Below are positions 10,968 to 24,300 of a stretch of 64,000 bases of DNA, in pieces. A program made the translations under genes and the position numbers. A model generated the notes under the pieces. The model was given only the letters and a program-made list of their open reading frames with translations. It was not told the origin of the DNA and did no database searches. Source of the DNA: Protula sp. h YS-2021. Taxonomy: Eukaryota; Annelida; Polychaeta; Sabellida; Serpulidae. Numbering within the stretch: position 1 is the stretch's first letter; every line of letters starts with the position of its first letter. The stretch is taken from positions 87,503,720 through 87,567,719 of the forward strand of contig OX457027.1 of NCBI GenBank assembly GCA_949752745.1, written 5' to 3'.

Positions 10968-12758
10968 TATTCGCTATTACCAAATCAATTTAGCGGATTG
11001 AATTTGGAACAAAATTATTCCCAAATAAAAATTTCACCCTTTCAAAATTCGTCAAGCATGCACCATTTTTGATTAGTTCGTGAATAAAGCAGGGAAATCT
11101 AATAATTCCATAAAGTAAATAAATAACATTTCGATATTCAAATTTAATTTGACAGAGACATGCTGTAACATGTTTAGTTGGTCCACTTCAATTTTTATAG
11201 AAATTCAACAACATTTTAAATGCAAAACCGGGCATTGAACATTGTCAGTGAAGCCCATTATGAGGGAAGCACACGCTATGATGTACAAGCTGTTGATCTC
11301 TTTACTACCAAAAAAAGGGAGCGCATATTGTGCATTCGTCCGTTGATCTATGGTCGCGACCAATCAAAACCAAATTACAACTTGATTCAATATTGTGATT
11401 TGGCCTGGTCACTGATGCAGCCTCAAATCAACGATTTCTCGACGCCAGAATGTCTACTGGGCTAATACTTGGCCAGGATTTAGATAGAAGTGGTAACTTG
11501 GCATGACTTCGAACGACGATTTTTAGAGAAATTTTTCAGAAGTTCAGAATCGTACCTTTTGTCCCACAAATGTACTTTTCGCTACTCGGTAGCAAAAATG
11601 GTCTAGTTTATCCTATTTTTGTCCTCTTTTTACCCTATTATTATCGTATTCTTTGTCCCATTGTTTATCCTATTTCTCATCGTGTTCTTGTCCTATTGTC
11701 ATCCTATTATTTTCTTGCTTTTATTGAATTATTATCCCTTTTTCTCCTATGATTTAAAACAGAAATGAAATGAACAGCAAATATAGAACACAGCATGTGA
11801 AAAATAACGAGCCTTTTGCAGTGTCTTGCCACTTATGCGTATGGAAACCATGTAAAACCAAAACATCCAAAAATAATCTTATCTCACATCTAGAAATAAT
11901 ACGTTTTCTAAACATTCACATCACATTCTATTGCAATTTCTGTTTTAGCCTTTTCACGTCATACAACACTCTTTTACGTATTATTGTTATTTAACGTTTT
12001 AACAAATCTTTAACCAAGTGTTACCTCGCAACATAAAGAAATAAATAACGTCCCTACAGGATTACATTGAACCATTTGAGGTGGGTGCTGCGTCCAAGTT
12101 TTTTACACTATTTTAACACAAGGTTATTTTAAAATGCTTTCCATTGTTATAATTTGGAGCACAGGTTTAAGGGAGTTGTGTATCTAGCACAATCTTACAG
12201 TAACACCTAAAGTAGTTATAAAGATATCGATAAATTGTTATGTTATTTTTGTTTGGAATTAAAACATATAATGTGTTGTGTTTATGCAAAAAAAATTCAT
12301 GTCTAATAAAAGGCGCAGTATAAAACTGATTCTTGCATCAACACTAGCAATGCGTTACATACCTGTTTTAAGTTTTTAACGTTCTGTAGCTATGTGGGTT
12401 GTCTTAGCTCAAGGATTATTTTGCTTATCTTAGTTTAAAAACAGGATGCATGAAAATATTAGCGATGCCTGCTATCAATCACTTTAGTTCCTCATGGAAT
12501 TTTAAAGCAGTTAAAAATAGATGTAAATAAGAGGCTTGCTCTACATCTCACAGGATCCTTTTTTCTTAGCTTTATTTATTTTAAGCCACTATGCTATGAC
12601 TCGATAGACTTCAGTTCCTGTAATCAAGTGCTTTTACATTTTTATCCGTTTCATATCAACAGGATTATGCAGCCTAATTCATTGCACAAATTCGACCACT
12701 TCTGCTTGGAAGAAACACTGAGTTCACGCCCACTTATGTTAATTTCTACTGGATCACT
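10968..12758. repeat. Tandem duplication, copy 1 (1,791 bp)
   Basis: From TATTCGCTATTACC onward the sequence recurs exactly 1,791 bp downstream. I found no difference wherever I compared the two copies, and three predicted ORFs are identical residue for residue. The copies abut directly. Confidence 0.95.
11220..11465 (+). pseudogene. LINE reverse-transcriptase C-terminal remnant, copy 1
   Basis: An 81-residue frame starting MQNRALNIV resembles the region just after the reverse-transcriptase core of non-LTR retrotransposons, where an LQNRALRI-like segment is followed by basic, leucine-rich sequence. No catalytic YADD motif or endonuclease is nearby, so it is a fragment. Family assignment comes from that motif only. 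Confidence 0.45.
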
Positions 12759-14549
12759 TATTCGCTATTACCAAATCAATTTAGCGGATTGAATTTGGAA
12801 CAAAATTATTCCCAAATAAAAATTTCACCCTTTCAAAATTCGTCAAGCATGCACCATTTTTGATTAGTTCGTGAATAAAGCAGGGAAATCTAATAATTCC
12901 ATAAAGTAAATAAATAACATTTCGATATTCAAATTTAATTTGACAGAGACATGCTGTAACATGTTTAGTTGGTCCACTTCAATTTTTATAGAAATTCAAC
13001 AACATTTTAAATGCAAAACCGGGCATTGAACATTGTCAGTGAAGCCCATTATGAGGGAAGCACACGCTATGATGTACAAGCTGTTGATCTCTTTACTACC
13101 AAAAAAAGGGAGCGCATATTGTGCATTCGTCCGTTGATCTATGGTCGCGACCAATCAAAACCAAATTACAACTTGATTCAATATTGTGATTTGGCCTGGT
13201 CACTGATGCAGCCTCAAATCAACGATTTCTCGACGCCAGAATGTCTACTGGGCTAATACTTGGCCAGGATTTAGATAGAAGTGGTAACTTGGCATGACTT
13301 CGAACGACGATTTTTAGAGAAATTTTTCAGAAGTTCAGAATCGTACCTTTTGTCCCACAAATGTACTTTTCGCTACTCGGTAGCAAAAATGGTCTAGTTT
13401 ATCCTATTTTTGTCCTCTTTTTACCCTATTATTATCGTATTCTTTGTCCCATTGTTTATCCTATTTCTCATCGTGTTCTTGTCCTATTGTCATCCTATTA
13501 TTTTCTTGCTTTTATTGAATTATTATCCCTTTTTCTCCTATGATTTAAAACAGAAATGAAATGAACAGCAAATATAGAACACAGCATGTGAAAAATAACG
13601 AGCCTTTTGCAGTGTCTTGCCACTTATGCGTATGGAAACCATGTAAAACCAAAACATCCAAAAATAATCTTATCTCACATCTAGAAATAATACGTTTTCT
13701 AAACATTCACATCACATTCTATTGCAATTTCTGTTTTAGCCTTTTCACGTCATACAACACTCTTTTACGTATTATTGTTATTTAACGTTTTAACAAATCT
13801 TTAACCAAGTGTTACCTCGCAACATAAAGAAATAAATAACGTCCCTACAGGATTACATTGAACCATTTGAGGTGGGTGCTGCGTCCAAGTTTTTTACACT
13901 ATTTTAACACAAGGTTATTTTAAAATGCTTTCCATTGTTATAATTTGGAGCACAGGTTTAAGGGAGTTGTGTATCTAGCACAATCTTACAGTAACACCTA
14001 AAGTAGTTATAAAGATATCGATAAATTGTTATGTTATTTTTGTTTGGAATTAAAACATATAATGTGTTGTGTTTATGCAAAAAAAATTCATGTCTAATAA
14101 AAGGCGCAGTATAAAACTGATTCTTGCATCAACACTAGCAATGCGTTACATACCTGTTTTAAGTTTTTAACGTTCTGTAGCTATGTGGGTTGTCTTAGCT
14201 CAAGGATTATTTTGCTTATCTTAGTTTAAAAACAGGATGCATGAAAATATTAGCGATGCCTGCTATCAATCACTTTAGTTCCTCATGGAATTTTAAAGCA
14301 GTTAAAAATAGATGTAAATAAGAGGCTTGCTCTACATCTCACAGGATCCTTTTTTCTTAGCTTTATTTATTTTAAGCCACTATGCTATGACTCGATAGAC
14401 TTCAGTTCCTGTAATCAAGTGCTTTTACATTTTTATCCGTTTCATATCAACAGGATTATGCAGCCTAATTCATTGCACAAATTCGACCACTTCTGCTTGG
14501 AAGAAACACTGAGTTCACGCCCACTTATGTTAATTTCTACTGGATCACT
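12759..14549. repeat. Tandem duplication, copy 2 (1,791 bp)
   Basis: Second unit of the duplication, ending in GGATCACT at 14542-14549 just as copy 1 ends at 12758. Unique sequence resumes directly after it. Confidence 0.95.
13011..13256 (+). pseudogene. LINE reverse-transcriptase C-terminal remnant, copy 2
   Basis: Identical in predicted translation to the fragment at 11220-11465 and carried by the second duplication unit. Confidence 0.45.
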
Positions 14550-16645
14550 TTCCGGTTTGAAAAGTTAAAATGTGGAAAGGACTTAAATACAAGCAATGTC
14601 AAGACGCCAGTTATATAAAAACTCTTCATAACACAGATTTTGACATGTTATATCCTTGCAAATGTTCAGACATCTAGGTTGGGACCTCCGCAACATAAAT
14701 TCCGGTTGTATTTTGGTTTCAATTAGTAGGTATAAGAAGTCAACGTTTAATAAATGTTTTTGACACATCGTTGAATAGAAGCTGGATAAGAAACTGCTTA
14801 CAATTGCTTTTGGTCGTCACTAAAACACAACTTCCCCCACTCTATAAAAAATCGACGTTGTATAGACGCCAGGGTTATAACCGAAGACGACTTCCACAGT
14901 TACTAGTCATCAAAAATCTGTGCTTCAAAATTTGATCATAAGGAGAATCTAAAATACAGGAATTTTAAAAAATGTTCACGAATTTTAGGATTTGTCAAAC
15001 ATATCCACGAATTTGACTTCTGACATCTCTTGTGTTGCCGGATGAACGAAGGGTGTGGGAATTTTGACGAAGGGATGATCACGATACCTTATAATTGTCA
15101 CTGCCACAATAGTAATTTTAAATATTTTAGATATGTCTGTATATTGTCTACCCCTCGACGTCTAAACAACATTGACAGGTAAACACTGCAGGCATCCATT
15201 ATCATCCAAATCCAAAAGTGCACAAAATGTCACAATATTTGCTGGAATGAATAAATTATCAGAACATTATAAGCATTAATGCATCGTCATGGCGAATAAG
15301 TCTTGTAATAAAAGGGCAGTTCATTCTTCGTGTCAGGGGTTTACATATATCAGTCATCCCGCTCTACGTTCCCAACCTTTCCATCACAGACTTGAAGCTT
15401 GTTTGAGAACTTTCGCAATAGCTGGTAATACAGTAACTCTTTAGAACTTTCTGTCCCAATTTTTACTTTGGTCACAAAAATAATAATAATATTAAAACAC
15501 AAAACTGTTTGCTTTTTGCAGAAAATTGGCCAAATTTGGCTAAAATAACAAAGATCGATAAAACGACGCAAACTACGTTACCGCTAAAAATATAAGGTAC
15601 CAAATAATTCTCATTACATATTTTAGTTAGGAACTGTAAGCGCGACAGAGATAGTTAGCTTGTAAAATTAAATGACGTCAACAAAGCCAACCATTTGCAT
15701 GAGGATATGTATGTCCAGTTTAACTTTCCCAGTTCCTGCTTTGTCAGCTGACATGCGTGGAAACCAACAAAAAACGGCCTGATACTAAGAAAGAAAGAAA
15801 AACCAGAACTTTGCGGAATTCACAACAAAAAAACTGAATTCACCGCAAAAACAATAACTGGGAAGTTCCAAGTGCAAATAAGCAGTATGTCCTGTTCACC
15901 ATACTTATAGACTTACCAACCACAAATTCAAAAGTTGCTTCCAAGCATTGTCTGTTTTGGACTGATAGTACAGCTATAGGGACTTGAATTGTCTAGTCCG
16001 AAGTTGGTTATACGTTTAAGTTTTTGTTATTGTCTATTGAAATTTCAGGGGTAAAGGGAAACATTATTGGATAAATCTTGTTGAAGGATATGTTGAGAAA
16101 TTATGTGGTATTTGGTCGTTAACCCTTATTATTTTTGCACCAGTTATCTGGCCATCCTTAATTTCATGCTTTATTCGTAGGATGTTTGAGTGGTGTATTT
16201 TTGCAGGGTGGGGGGAGCAGGAGTTACTAAGCGAGAAATAAAGTTCTTTTTTTCATACCGTCATCGAACTTTCATTTCGAATAATTTCAACAGGCGATAA
16301 TTACCAGAATAATTTTCTGTTTTCAATCTAAGTTGACCGCTTTCACTCAGTGTAAAACTGAGACAACACACCGAGGGACATTATTATGTTAGGTTTATGA
16401 TTTCTTTATTTAAACCATTATCGTACAACCTGGGTAATCTGGACCGTTTAATAATCCGGACAAATGTTAGTTCCGACGCTGTTCAAATTAAGCAGGCTTT
16501 ACTGTGGATAATTTCTATCCTTTAAAATAAACACAAATTTGATTGAAATTCAGGAGTCCAACAGAAAAGTCTGTATTTTTACACATAGGAGTGGTGGGTG
16601 TGTAAATATTAACTTAAATAAAACATCGTACCGGTGTTGGGTGAT
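14550..16645. other. Gene-free stretch
   Basis: No exon or RNA gene recognised. About 16440-16503, read on the minus strand, starts CAGTAAAGCCTGC and resembles one end of the CAGTAAAACCT MITE at 4009, so it may be a decayed or solo end. Confidence 0.35.
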
Positions 16646-17829
16646 CGCAAACGTGAAGTGATGGCAAACGTCGACGTTTCCGGGAATGCACCGGGGTGTG
16701 AGGAAAATACCCCCATGATGGCAAACATCCCTTAACCTTATTTGCTGGTGTCTTTTGTTTAAGCCCACAAGTAAATAGTGACGTTTGTCATCACGGCAAA
16801 TTGCGCGAAAGCAAATTGTTGTGATGGCAAACGTTCCTTAATCCTTCCATCTTGTGCCAATATTGAAATGAGTTTATTTGCAAGAAAATAAAATCATGTT
16901 CCGTATACATTTACTCATAAGCCATAAAATATTCAACTTTTGACTTGGAAAAAACTTTATACAGAATAGATGCCTGTTCGCCCGATTTTTTTTCAATTCC
17001 ATTTTAAAGTCTGTTCTAGAGTGGGTGGGGTGCAGAGTTGGGGGGGGGAGAGGTGGCCCTGACTGTCGGACAAAATTCTTTTTTTTCTACAGCATCGTAG
17101 TTTGCAGATGTCACATTTATACAGTGTATTCTAGTTGACACATGTTAGGTGGAATCTTTCTTTGCACTGATAGCATATAATACTTGCATCCCAGCCATCT
17201 GGTTGCCTACAGACACAAAGCAGTTGAAGTTTCTGTATCGCGGTTGGCATAAACGATGGTTGACGGCAATGGCGGATCGGAAATGGCTTCATAAATTGTG
17301 TTTGGAAGCATCTTTAGAAACCATATCCACTGCACTGTTATTATCCATGATTTAACAAAGGTTATCAGTAATAAATTGCAATGACTTACCTTTCCTTATA
17401 TACCTTGCTGATTTTTACTCATCGTATTTCTCGGGTTTTACAAATCCATGTTGTTAAAAGATTTTTTAAATTTTAAATTAGCAGTATAAACTGATTTGCA
17501 GCCGTTAATAATCTCCGAGAAACAAGCTCTTTCAAAGGATTAAGTAATGTATTTGTCCATGGAATAATATCGGAGATTAAATTAACGGCATGAACTGCAT
17601 GTGATTAATGGATTCGCAGCCGTTAATAATCTCCGAGAAAGAGGCTCTTCAAAGGATTAAGTAATGTATTTATGCATGGGATAATATCTGAGGTTCAATT
17701 CACTGAGATAATGGAGAATTCATAACTTTCCGAAAAACTCAGTGAAGGCAAACGTCTCTACCCCCTTTTAAAACCAAAACCCCTTTTCCATAGGAACCTA
17801 AGGCACGTTTGTCATCACAGACGTTTGTC
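16646..17829. mobile_element. Candidate non-autonomous TIR element of about 1.2 kb (GTGATGGCAAACGT motifs)
   Basis: The left end carries GCAAACGT then GTGATGGCAAACGT. The right end carries ACGTTTGTCATCAC then ACGTTTGT, the near complement with one small gap. Further copies of the motif lie inside at about 16718, 16779, 16821 and 17743 in both orientations. The longest internal frame (17149-17355) resembles nothing I know. The target duplication is not clear. Confidence 0.5.
17493..17695. repeat. 118-bp tandem duplication inside the TIR element
   Basis: GCAGCCGTTAATAATCTCCG occurs at about 17498 and again 118 bp later. A shared GGATTAAGTAATGTATTT and a GGATAATATC-like end follow each copy. 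The copies have diverged by several substitutions and small indels. Confidence 0.8.
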
Positions 17830-20112
17830 TGCATACAACACCGAAAAATCAATGTTTTGACATTTTGTGCATTTTATATATACTGTTTAATTTTTGGCTA
17901 TTAATAAGTATGTCATCAAATAAATTAGGTCAACAGACTAATAAAAACACATAAACAAATGGTATAAAAATCATTCAAGTATGTGGTGCAGTGAATTCCA
18001 ACACATAAAATTGCTGGTGTAGCTGCAACTCCTAGCCGATCGATAAACAGATACACATTACAGTTTTTGTTCATGATAAGCTAGAACATCCATTTGAAGG
18101 TCGGAAACAGTGTGCACTGTAATCTTCTGAAGAATTTATTTTGTAATTGTGTTTCGTTTTATCAAGCCTTCGAACCATGTGAATTCTAGCCCTACAACAT
18201 TTCCCAAGCACGTAAGTAGCTGTTAAAGTTCCTAAAAGAATCTTTTGTTATGTTGAAGTTTTAAGAAACGATACCCACTCCATTTAAACGAGGGTACTCT
18301 CGCGCTAGCCAGAGCTACATAACTGGACAGGGTCGTATTGAAGCATCATAATTCATGTTTGCCGATCTCATAAAAATTGAAGCTCAGAAACACAACAGCA
18401 TCCAAAAAATGAATGTTAAGACATCTGTTTTTAGGAGAAGAGGCAGCAGCTAAAGGTTGAGTATTTTCACGTTTCAGTAGGGCGCTGTCTAAAAGAACAA
18501 GACACACATATAGTACAGCAATCTAAAAGTGAGTAACCAAAAAGTTAATTTAACACTCAGCAGGATATCACCAAAAAGACGAACGGACACACACAGTGGC
18601 AGCAAAAGAAACACTATCGCGTTTCTCTTCAACAGGACACTTTAAATAAAGCTTGTACAATAGAGTGGCGAAAAGAGGGAATCTACCAAAACGTGAGCTC
18701 TAACATGCCTCTTTTGTGACAGAATCGATTAAAATGGCGAAGCGATACATGCATCTCAATTCAATATTGCTATTGTGATCACCAAATATATTAAATGAAA
18801 TGTAACAACAAACTCTAGATCCTAAGCAAACTCGGTATTAACCATCTATAGTTCTTTTGGCGTTCCTTCCCTCATTCCAGTCATACACTCCAAGCACGGT
18901 AGATCTTAATCCGTCTCTAATAACCGTGTTCATGTCTCAGCTATGGTTATGGTGTTTATATCTCCACCAGCTGCATACAGGTACCTATAACTTCTCTGGT
19001 GTCCGGTTCATAATGGCAAGCCCGTGTAGTATCAAGAGCAGCATTTTTAAACACCGAAGAAGAAATTCGCAAAGATAATACACTTAAACAAGTCTCCATA
19101 TAATATCGAGGCAACATTATTTGTTTCGTGTTATTCATACTGTTGAATAACTAAACAAACATCAGTCAGTTAGAGCAAAAACTAAAAAGTGATACAAGTA
19201 CTAATACTAACTTGTATTACTTACTAATTAAGGAAAGCAACCATCATTTCTTCAGTCGAATTTTATAGCAATTTTAGAAAGGCAAATTTACAGTGATGTT
19301 TTAAAAGAATAAATGGAGCTCAGACTTCTGACACAAATATATAGAAACTGCCACAATTTAACTTATTAAACAACTGGATCACACTCTCCATATCGATTTA
19401 TTTATTCTGGATGCAAGTAACAAGTGCAAAATAGTGACAGAGACTGCTTCCATTTTTATAAGTCTGCCAACAACGTCCATTGTCATTTGCATTGTCACCA
19501 GAATACAGGTGAAACAAGGCAAGTAATACCTCTAAAAAGAAGCACCGTACTGGTACGTTGAATTCTCCTGATAGCGTTTGCATCCTTTGCTATGCTGATA
19601 GGGAATACTTGGCTTTCTTAAACGACAAATCCTTCTTCTACCACAACTTTTTTTCCATGTATTGTCGCCCTTCACCCTGCAAGCTAACTCAATCAAAATA
19701 TCACAGAAAAATCATAGGTTTTGTTCAACTTCTGCAATTGCACATAAAATTCGTAACCAACCCTGCCATGTGCCATTGTCGCTTGAGAAAACTGCATCTT
19801 TAGTGATCCAGAGTGATCCATCATCAATCCGCTGACCTCAGTATGTTTCTTCTGTGAAGATTATTCTCGGTAACATAAACTACAAAAGTAGGGCATTGAT
19901 CTTAATTCCTATGATACTGAACGAAAGCATGACCTTATTTTTTCATACGTGACATCATTGGCCATGAAATATTGTAGTTTCCAGTTTCCCACATGTTCAT
20001 CAAATGGCTCTATTCTGCCATTGAGACAAAGTAGGCGTATGTTTACACTCTCACGAGACGTTTTGGTAGTGAATGGAACCATCATCGAACAGAAGTCACC
20101 ACTCAGCAAAAG
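17830..20112. other. Gene-free stretch before the retrotransposon
   Basis: Only short frames without recognisable domains. I see no exon or RNA gene. Confidence 0.35.
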
Positions 20113-20117
20113 TCCAG

Positions 20118-21261
20118 TGTACTGTCCCACGAATTCAAAGACGATTGAACGGGTTTGGGTGGTTTTTTCACGCGATTTTATTCGATTTATTCGGTGAAAC
20201 TGTAATACATAAATTACAAAATACACTAAATAATAATATTAATTATAATACGATATAAAATTATAACATAATAACAGCTCACAGTTATAGGAACACCTAA
20301 TTTACACGGAAATTATGGCAGAAAAGCGATACGAAAATACCGCCATAATTTAATTATTTTGTGTCCCTTTCAGGAAAAAAATGCCTGATATTTAATACCC
20401 ATACAAAATACTGGCATAAACCAGTAGTCAATGCATGTGTCTTACAAACTATTTACAATGAAAAATATGCATAATCTACTGCCTTAATCTCAGTTAAATT
20501 AAACGACACTTTACTTGTATTTATAAATTAAATTACTAACCAACTGTCCCACCCTAAACGCCACATTCATGGAACAGTCGCAAGAATTCGGAACGTCAAC
20601 ACACACAGCGCCATGTCAACACACAAAATACCATAAAATTTAGTCGCAGAAGACAGAAAACTGGCCTTATTTCATATACTCTATTTTACTTACATTCTAA
20701 GTAAATCCCTATTACGACTTCTTGAATTCAATTTCAATTACATTTTATCTCCAATAAAGTCCATAAACTCCCGTCAAGATTAATAAAACTCACCGTTTAA
20801 TGTGCCTAGTTCCTTTAATTTTTCCAGTCTCTCTCGCTTCAAACGCCAACGAAAAGTGAAATTAATTCCTCATTTCAAAGTATTTATGCAATTAAGAAGC
20901 TACGGATGAAATCACAACACAAACGGTTCACAAGCTACGCATGGAATCACAGCACAAACGTTTCACAATTACTCCATGTTTGACATGAAAAAATTATTTT
21001 AATTCTCCTCAGTTACCGTCAAACCTCACAGAAAATACAATAACGACCACCTATTAGTCGCCAAAATATAACGAACAGCCTTAAAAATGCATGGCCGCAT
21101 ATAGTGGAGATGTACTGCATAACGAAGAAGTACACGTCTGCACACAAAACGTCATATTGCTCGTCAAGCGCACATTATACAATGGGAGGCGCATTCACAA
21201 AGATAGAACTTTGCAGACCAGGTTACATTCACACTACAAACAAGAATGAACATTCGCAACA
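20118..21261 (-). repeat. BEL/Pao 3' LTR (1,144 bp)
   Basis: Starts TG and ends CA. It matches the other LTR over nearly its whole length with a few substitutions. It retains about 127 bp near 20930-21055 that the other LTR lacks, and lacks an 11-bp segment present there near 28665. Confidence 0.9.
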
Positions 21262-21366
21262 TGGCTCCTCGAAATTAGAAATTTCTAATTTCAATATCCG
21301 AACATATGCTATAAATATCTTTGTACATTTACAATAAAGCTGGCTCCTCGAAGGGGAATCCCTGGA

Positions 21367-24300
21367 CTATTCGTCCCCATTTTTGCCTTCTACGAGTAGA
21401 ACAAGTTTGTGTATTGGGCGAACCAAATACGATTTTTGCTTCAACCGTTTTCCATTAGCAGCTAAAGCAGAGTCACCAGTCAAGATTTTTACACTACGAA
21501 CTCTGTTATCCTTGGAGGGGTATGTTTCTACAACTTTTCCCAATTTCCATTCATTACGAACTGCATTTTCATCCTTAATAAGTACAATATCATTCTTTGC
21601 TAAATTTCTCTGCACTCCGTGCCACTTGTTTCTCGCTTGCAAGTGTTGAACGTATTCTTTCTTCCATCGCGACCAGAACTGGTCTATAAAATATTGCACA
21701 CATTTCCACCTTTTCACACTGTAAACATCATCTCTCATAAACTCACCCGGGGGAGGGAGCACTATTTTGGATTTCATCATGAGAAGATGGTTTGGGGAAA
21801 GAGGTTCTGAATGATAAGCATCATTGATATGATCGAGAGACAGAGGGCGGGTATTAATTATGGCTGCAATTTCGTACATGAATGTTCTGAGAGATTCGTC
21901 ATCTAATCGGGATCCATGTTGATCTAAAATCACATTAAGAATGGTCCTAACCGTTCTTATCATCCGTTCCCAAGAACCTCCCATGTGACTTGCTGCAGGT
22001 GGATTCATACAGAACTCAAAATCCGAATTGGAATCTAAAAGGAAATTGCGGACTTTCTCTGAAGTGACTGAAGCTAAGGCTTGTTTCAACTCATTGTTTG
22101 CACCGACGAAATTGGTTCCATTGTCGCACCTGAGCAACCGTACCGGACCTCGTAGGGCCAAAAATCTTCTCAATGCATTGATAAACGAGTCTGTAGAAAG
22201 TGAGAATGTGACCTCAATATGAACTGCGCGAGATACTAAGCATGTAAACAGAACAGCGTATCTCTTCACTTCTCTTCGCTTGTCCTTGATTATGAATGGT
22301 CCGAAAAAATCCGCACCACAGCAATGAAAAGGGGGTGAAGGTTGAATTCTATCTGGAGGTAGATCACTCATTTTCTGTGTTTGAAGAGATGATCGTACTT
22401 TTCGACAAACAACACAAGACCGAATATAACTCTTAACCAAAGATGACATGGAAATTATCCAAAATCCTTGCGACCTGATTTCATTTATGGTCATTCCTCG
22501 ACCTTGGTGTTTTACTAAGCTATGACAATACCGAACTACCAACATAGAGACATGGCAATTTTTTGGCAAAATCACTGGATGTTTCTCTGTCTCTTTCAAA
22601 TTTGAAAACTTAAGTCTACCACCGACACGTAGAACACCCATTCGGTCGACATAACAATCCAATTTGAACAGTGGACTAGACCTTGGCACGATTTCTTCCG
22701 TATTTTGACTCGACAAAATTTTGATTTCTTTAGAAAATGCATCATGTTGCACTGCTTTAATAATCTCTCGCTCTGCTGTACACAAATCTTCTACAGAGAG
22801 CGAATTGGCAGGTCGACGATTTTGGAAAGGTAGTTCAGAATGCCTGACACGAGATACCAACAACCTCTTGTACTTCAAGCAAAGAGCAATTGCACGCTTC
22901 AATCTTTGATAATCCGAGAAGTAGGCGAACCTTTCAACCTCAAGACCCAAAGCACTAACTTTTGACACGTGAGATACTGCAACCTTTACCTCTGGATCAG
23001 AATCGCTTAAGACCAAACTCAAGTTTGAAATAGGCAAAGTTGTCTCGTACAAAAATTCAGGACCACTGAACCAGTTGGATTGAAGCAGTTGAGAAGGAGT
23101 CATGCCACGAGATGCTATATCTGCTACATTAAGGCTTCCTTTAACATGATTCCATTGACTGGCGGACGAGTGCGATTGGATAAATCCTACACGATTCGAA
23201 ACAAAGACATGAAACCTCCTGCTTTCATTCGAAATATAGCTCAAGACCACTTGGCTATCTGTCCAGAAGAAATGATTTGCATCTTCATAGCCAAACTGAG
23301 ACTCTAAGAGGAGCGAAACACGAACTGCCAACACCGCTGAGGTCAATTCTAATCTTGGTATTGTGACAGGTTTTACTGGCGTTACTCTTGACTTTCCAAA
23401 GACCAAAGTTACGTGGCACTTTCCTTCCGGATCGACTAATCGAAGGTAGGAACTAACACCGTAACCGACACAACTGGCGTCGCAGAAGTGATGGAACTCT
23501 ACCTTGGAGATTTGAAAATTCGCAGGCATGACACAACGACTAATGTGGATTTGTCCTAGCTCTCCAAGGTTAGACAACCACTTTCTCCAATCAATCAGAA
23601 GTTCTTCTGGAATTTCCTCATCCCACGAGTAGCTCAGAATGCAGAGTTTCTGAAGAATTCTTTTCCCTAACAGCACAAACGGGGAAATAAAACCCAAAGG
23701 ATCGTACACTGAGGCTATTGTGGAAAGCAATCCTCTTCTTGTAAATGGCTTGTCATGCACAATGATGCGAAACTGAAATTCGTCTGAAGCTACACACCAC
23801 TCCACACCCAAAACTCTTTCAACTGGGAGATTCTCGAAATGTAAGCTAACCTCCTGCACAGATTTAGCAGTTTCTTCCTCTGGAAGACTTTGAAGGACTT
23901 CCTTAGAATTACTCACGAATTTGTGTAAACGAACACCACCTTTCTGGCAAAGACGTCTAGCTCTGGCTATCAAATCGGAAGCTCTTTGAATAGTTTCGAT
24001 TGATTTAAGACCATCATCAACATAAAAGTCTCGACATATGAACTCGCGAACATCTTGACCAAATTCGTCAGCGTAGTCTTCAGCAATTTGCCGAAAAGCA
24101 AAATTGGAGCACGAAGGTGACGACACCGCCCCAAAGATATGCACAGTCATACGATAGGATTTGATAGGCACCCTATAATTTCCATCTTGCCACCAGAAGA
24201 ACCTCAAAAAGTCTCTATGCTCTGGATTGACTTTAAAGTTGTAGAACATTTTCTCTACATCACAAGTGAAAGCAACACGTTCTCTTCGGAACCTACACAG

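Noticed and set aside
11570..11994. 60- and 74-residue ORFs in the tandem duplication
   Set aside because: No motif and AT-rich composition. They recur only because the 1,791-bp unit is duplicated.
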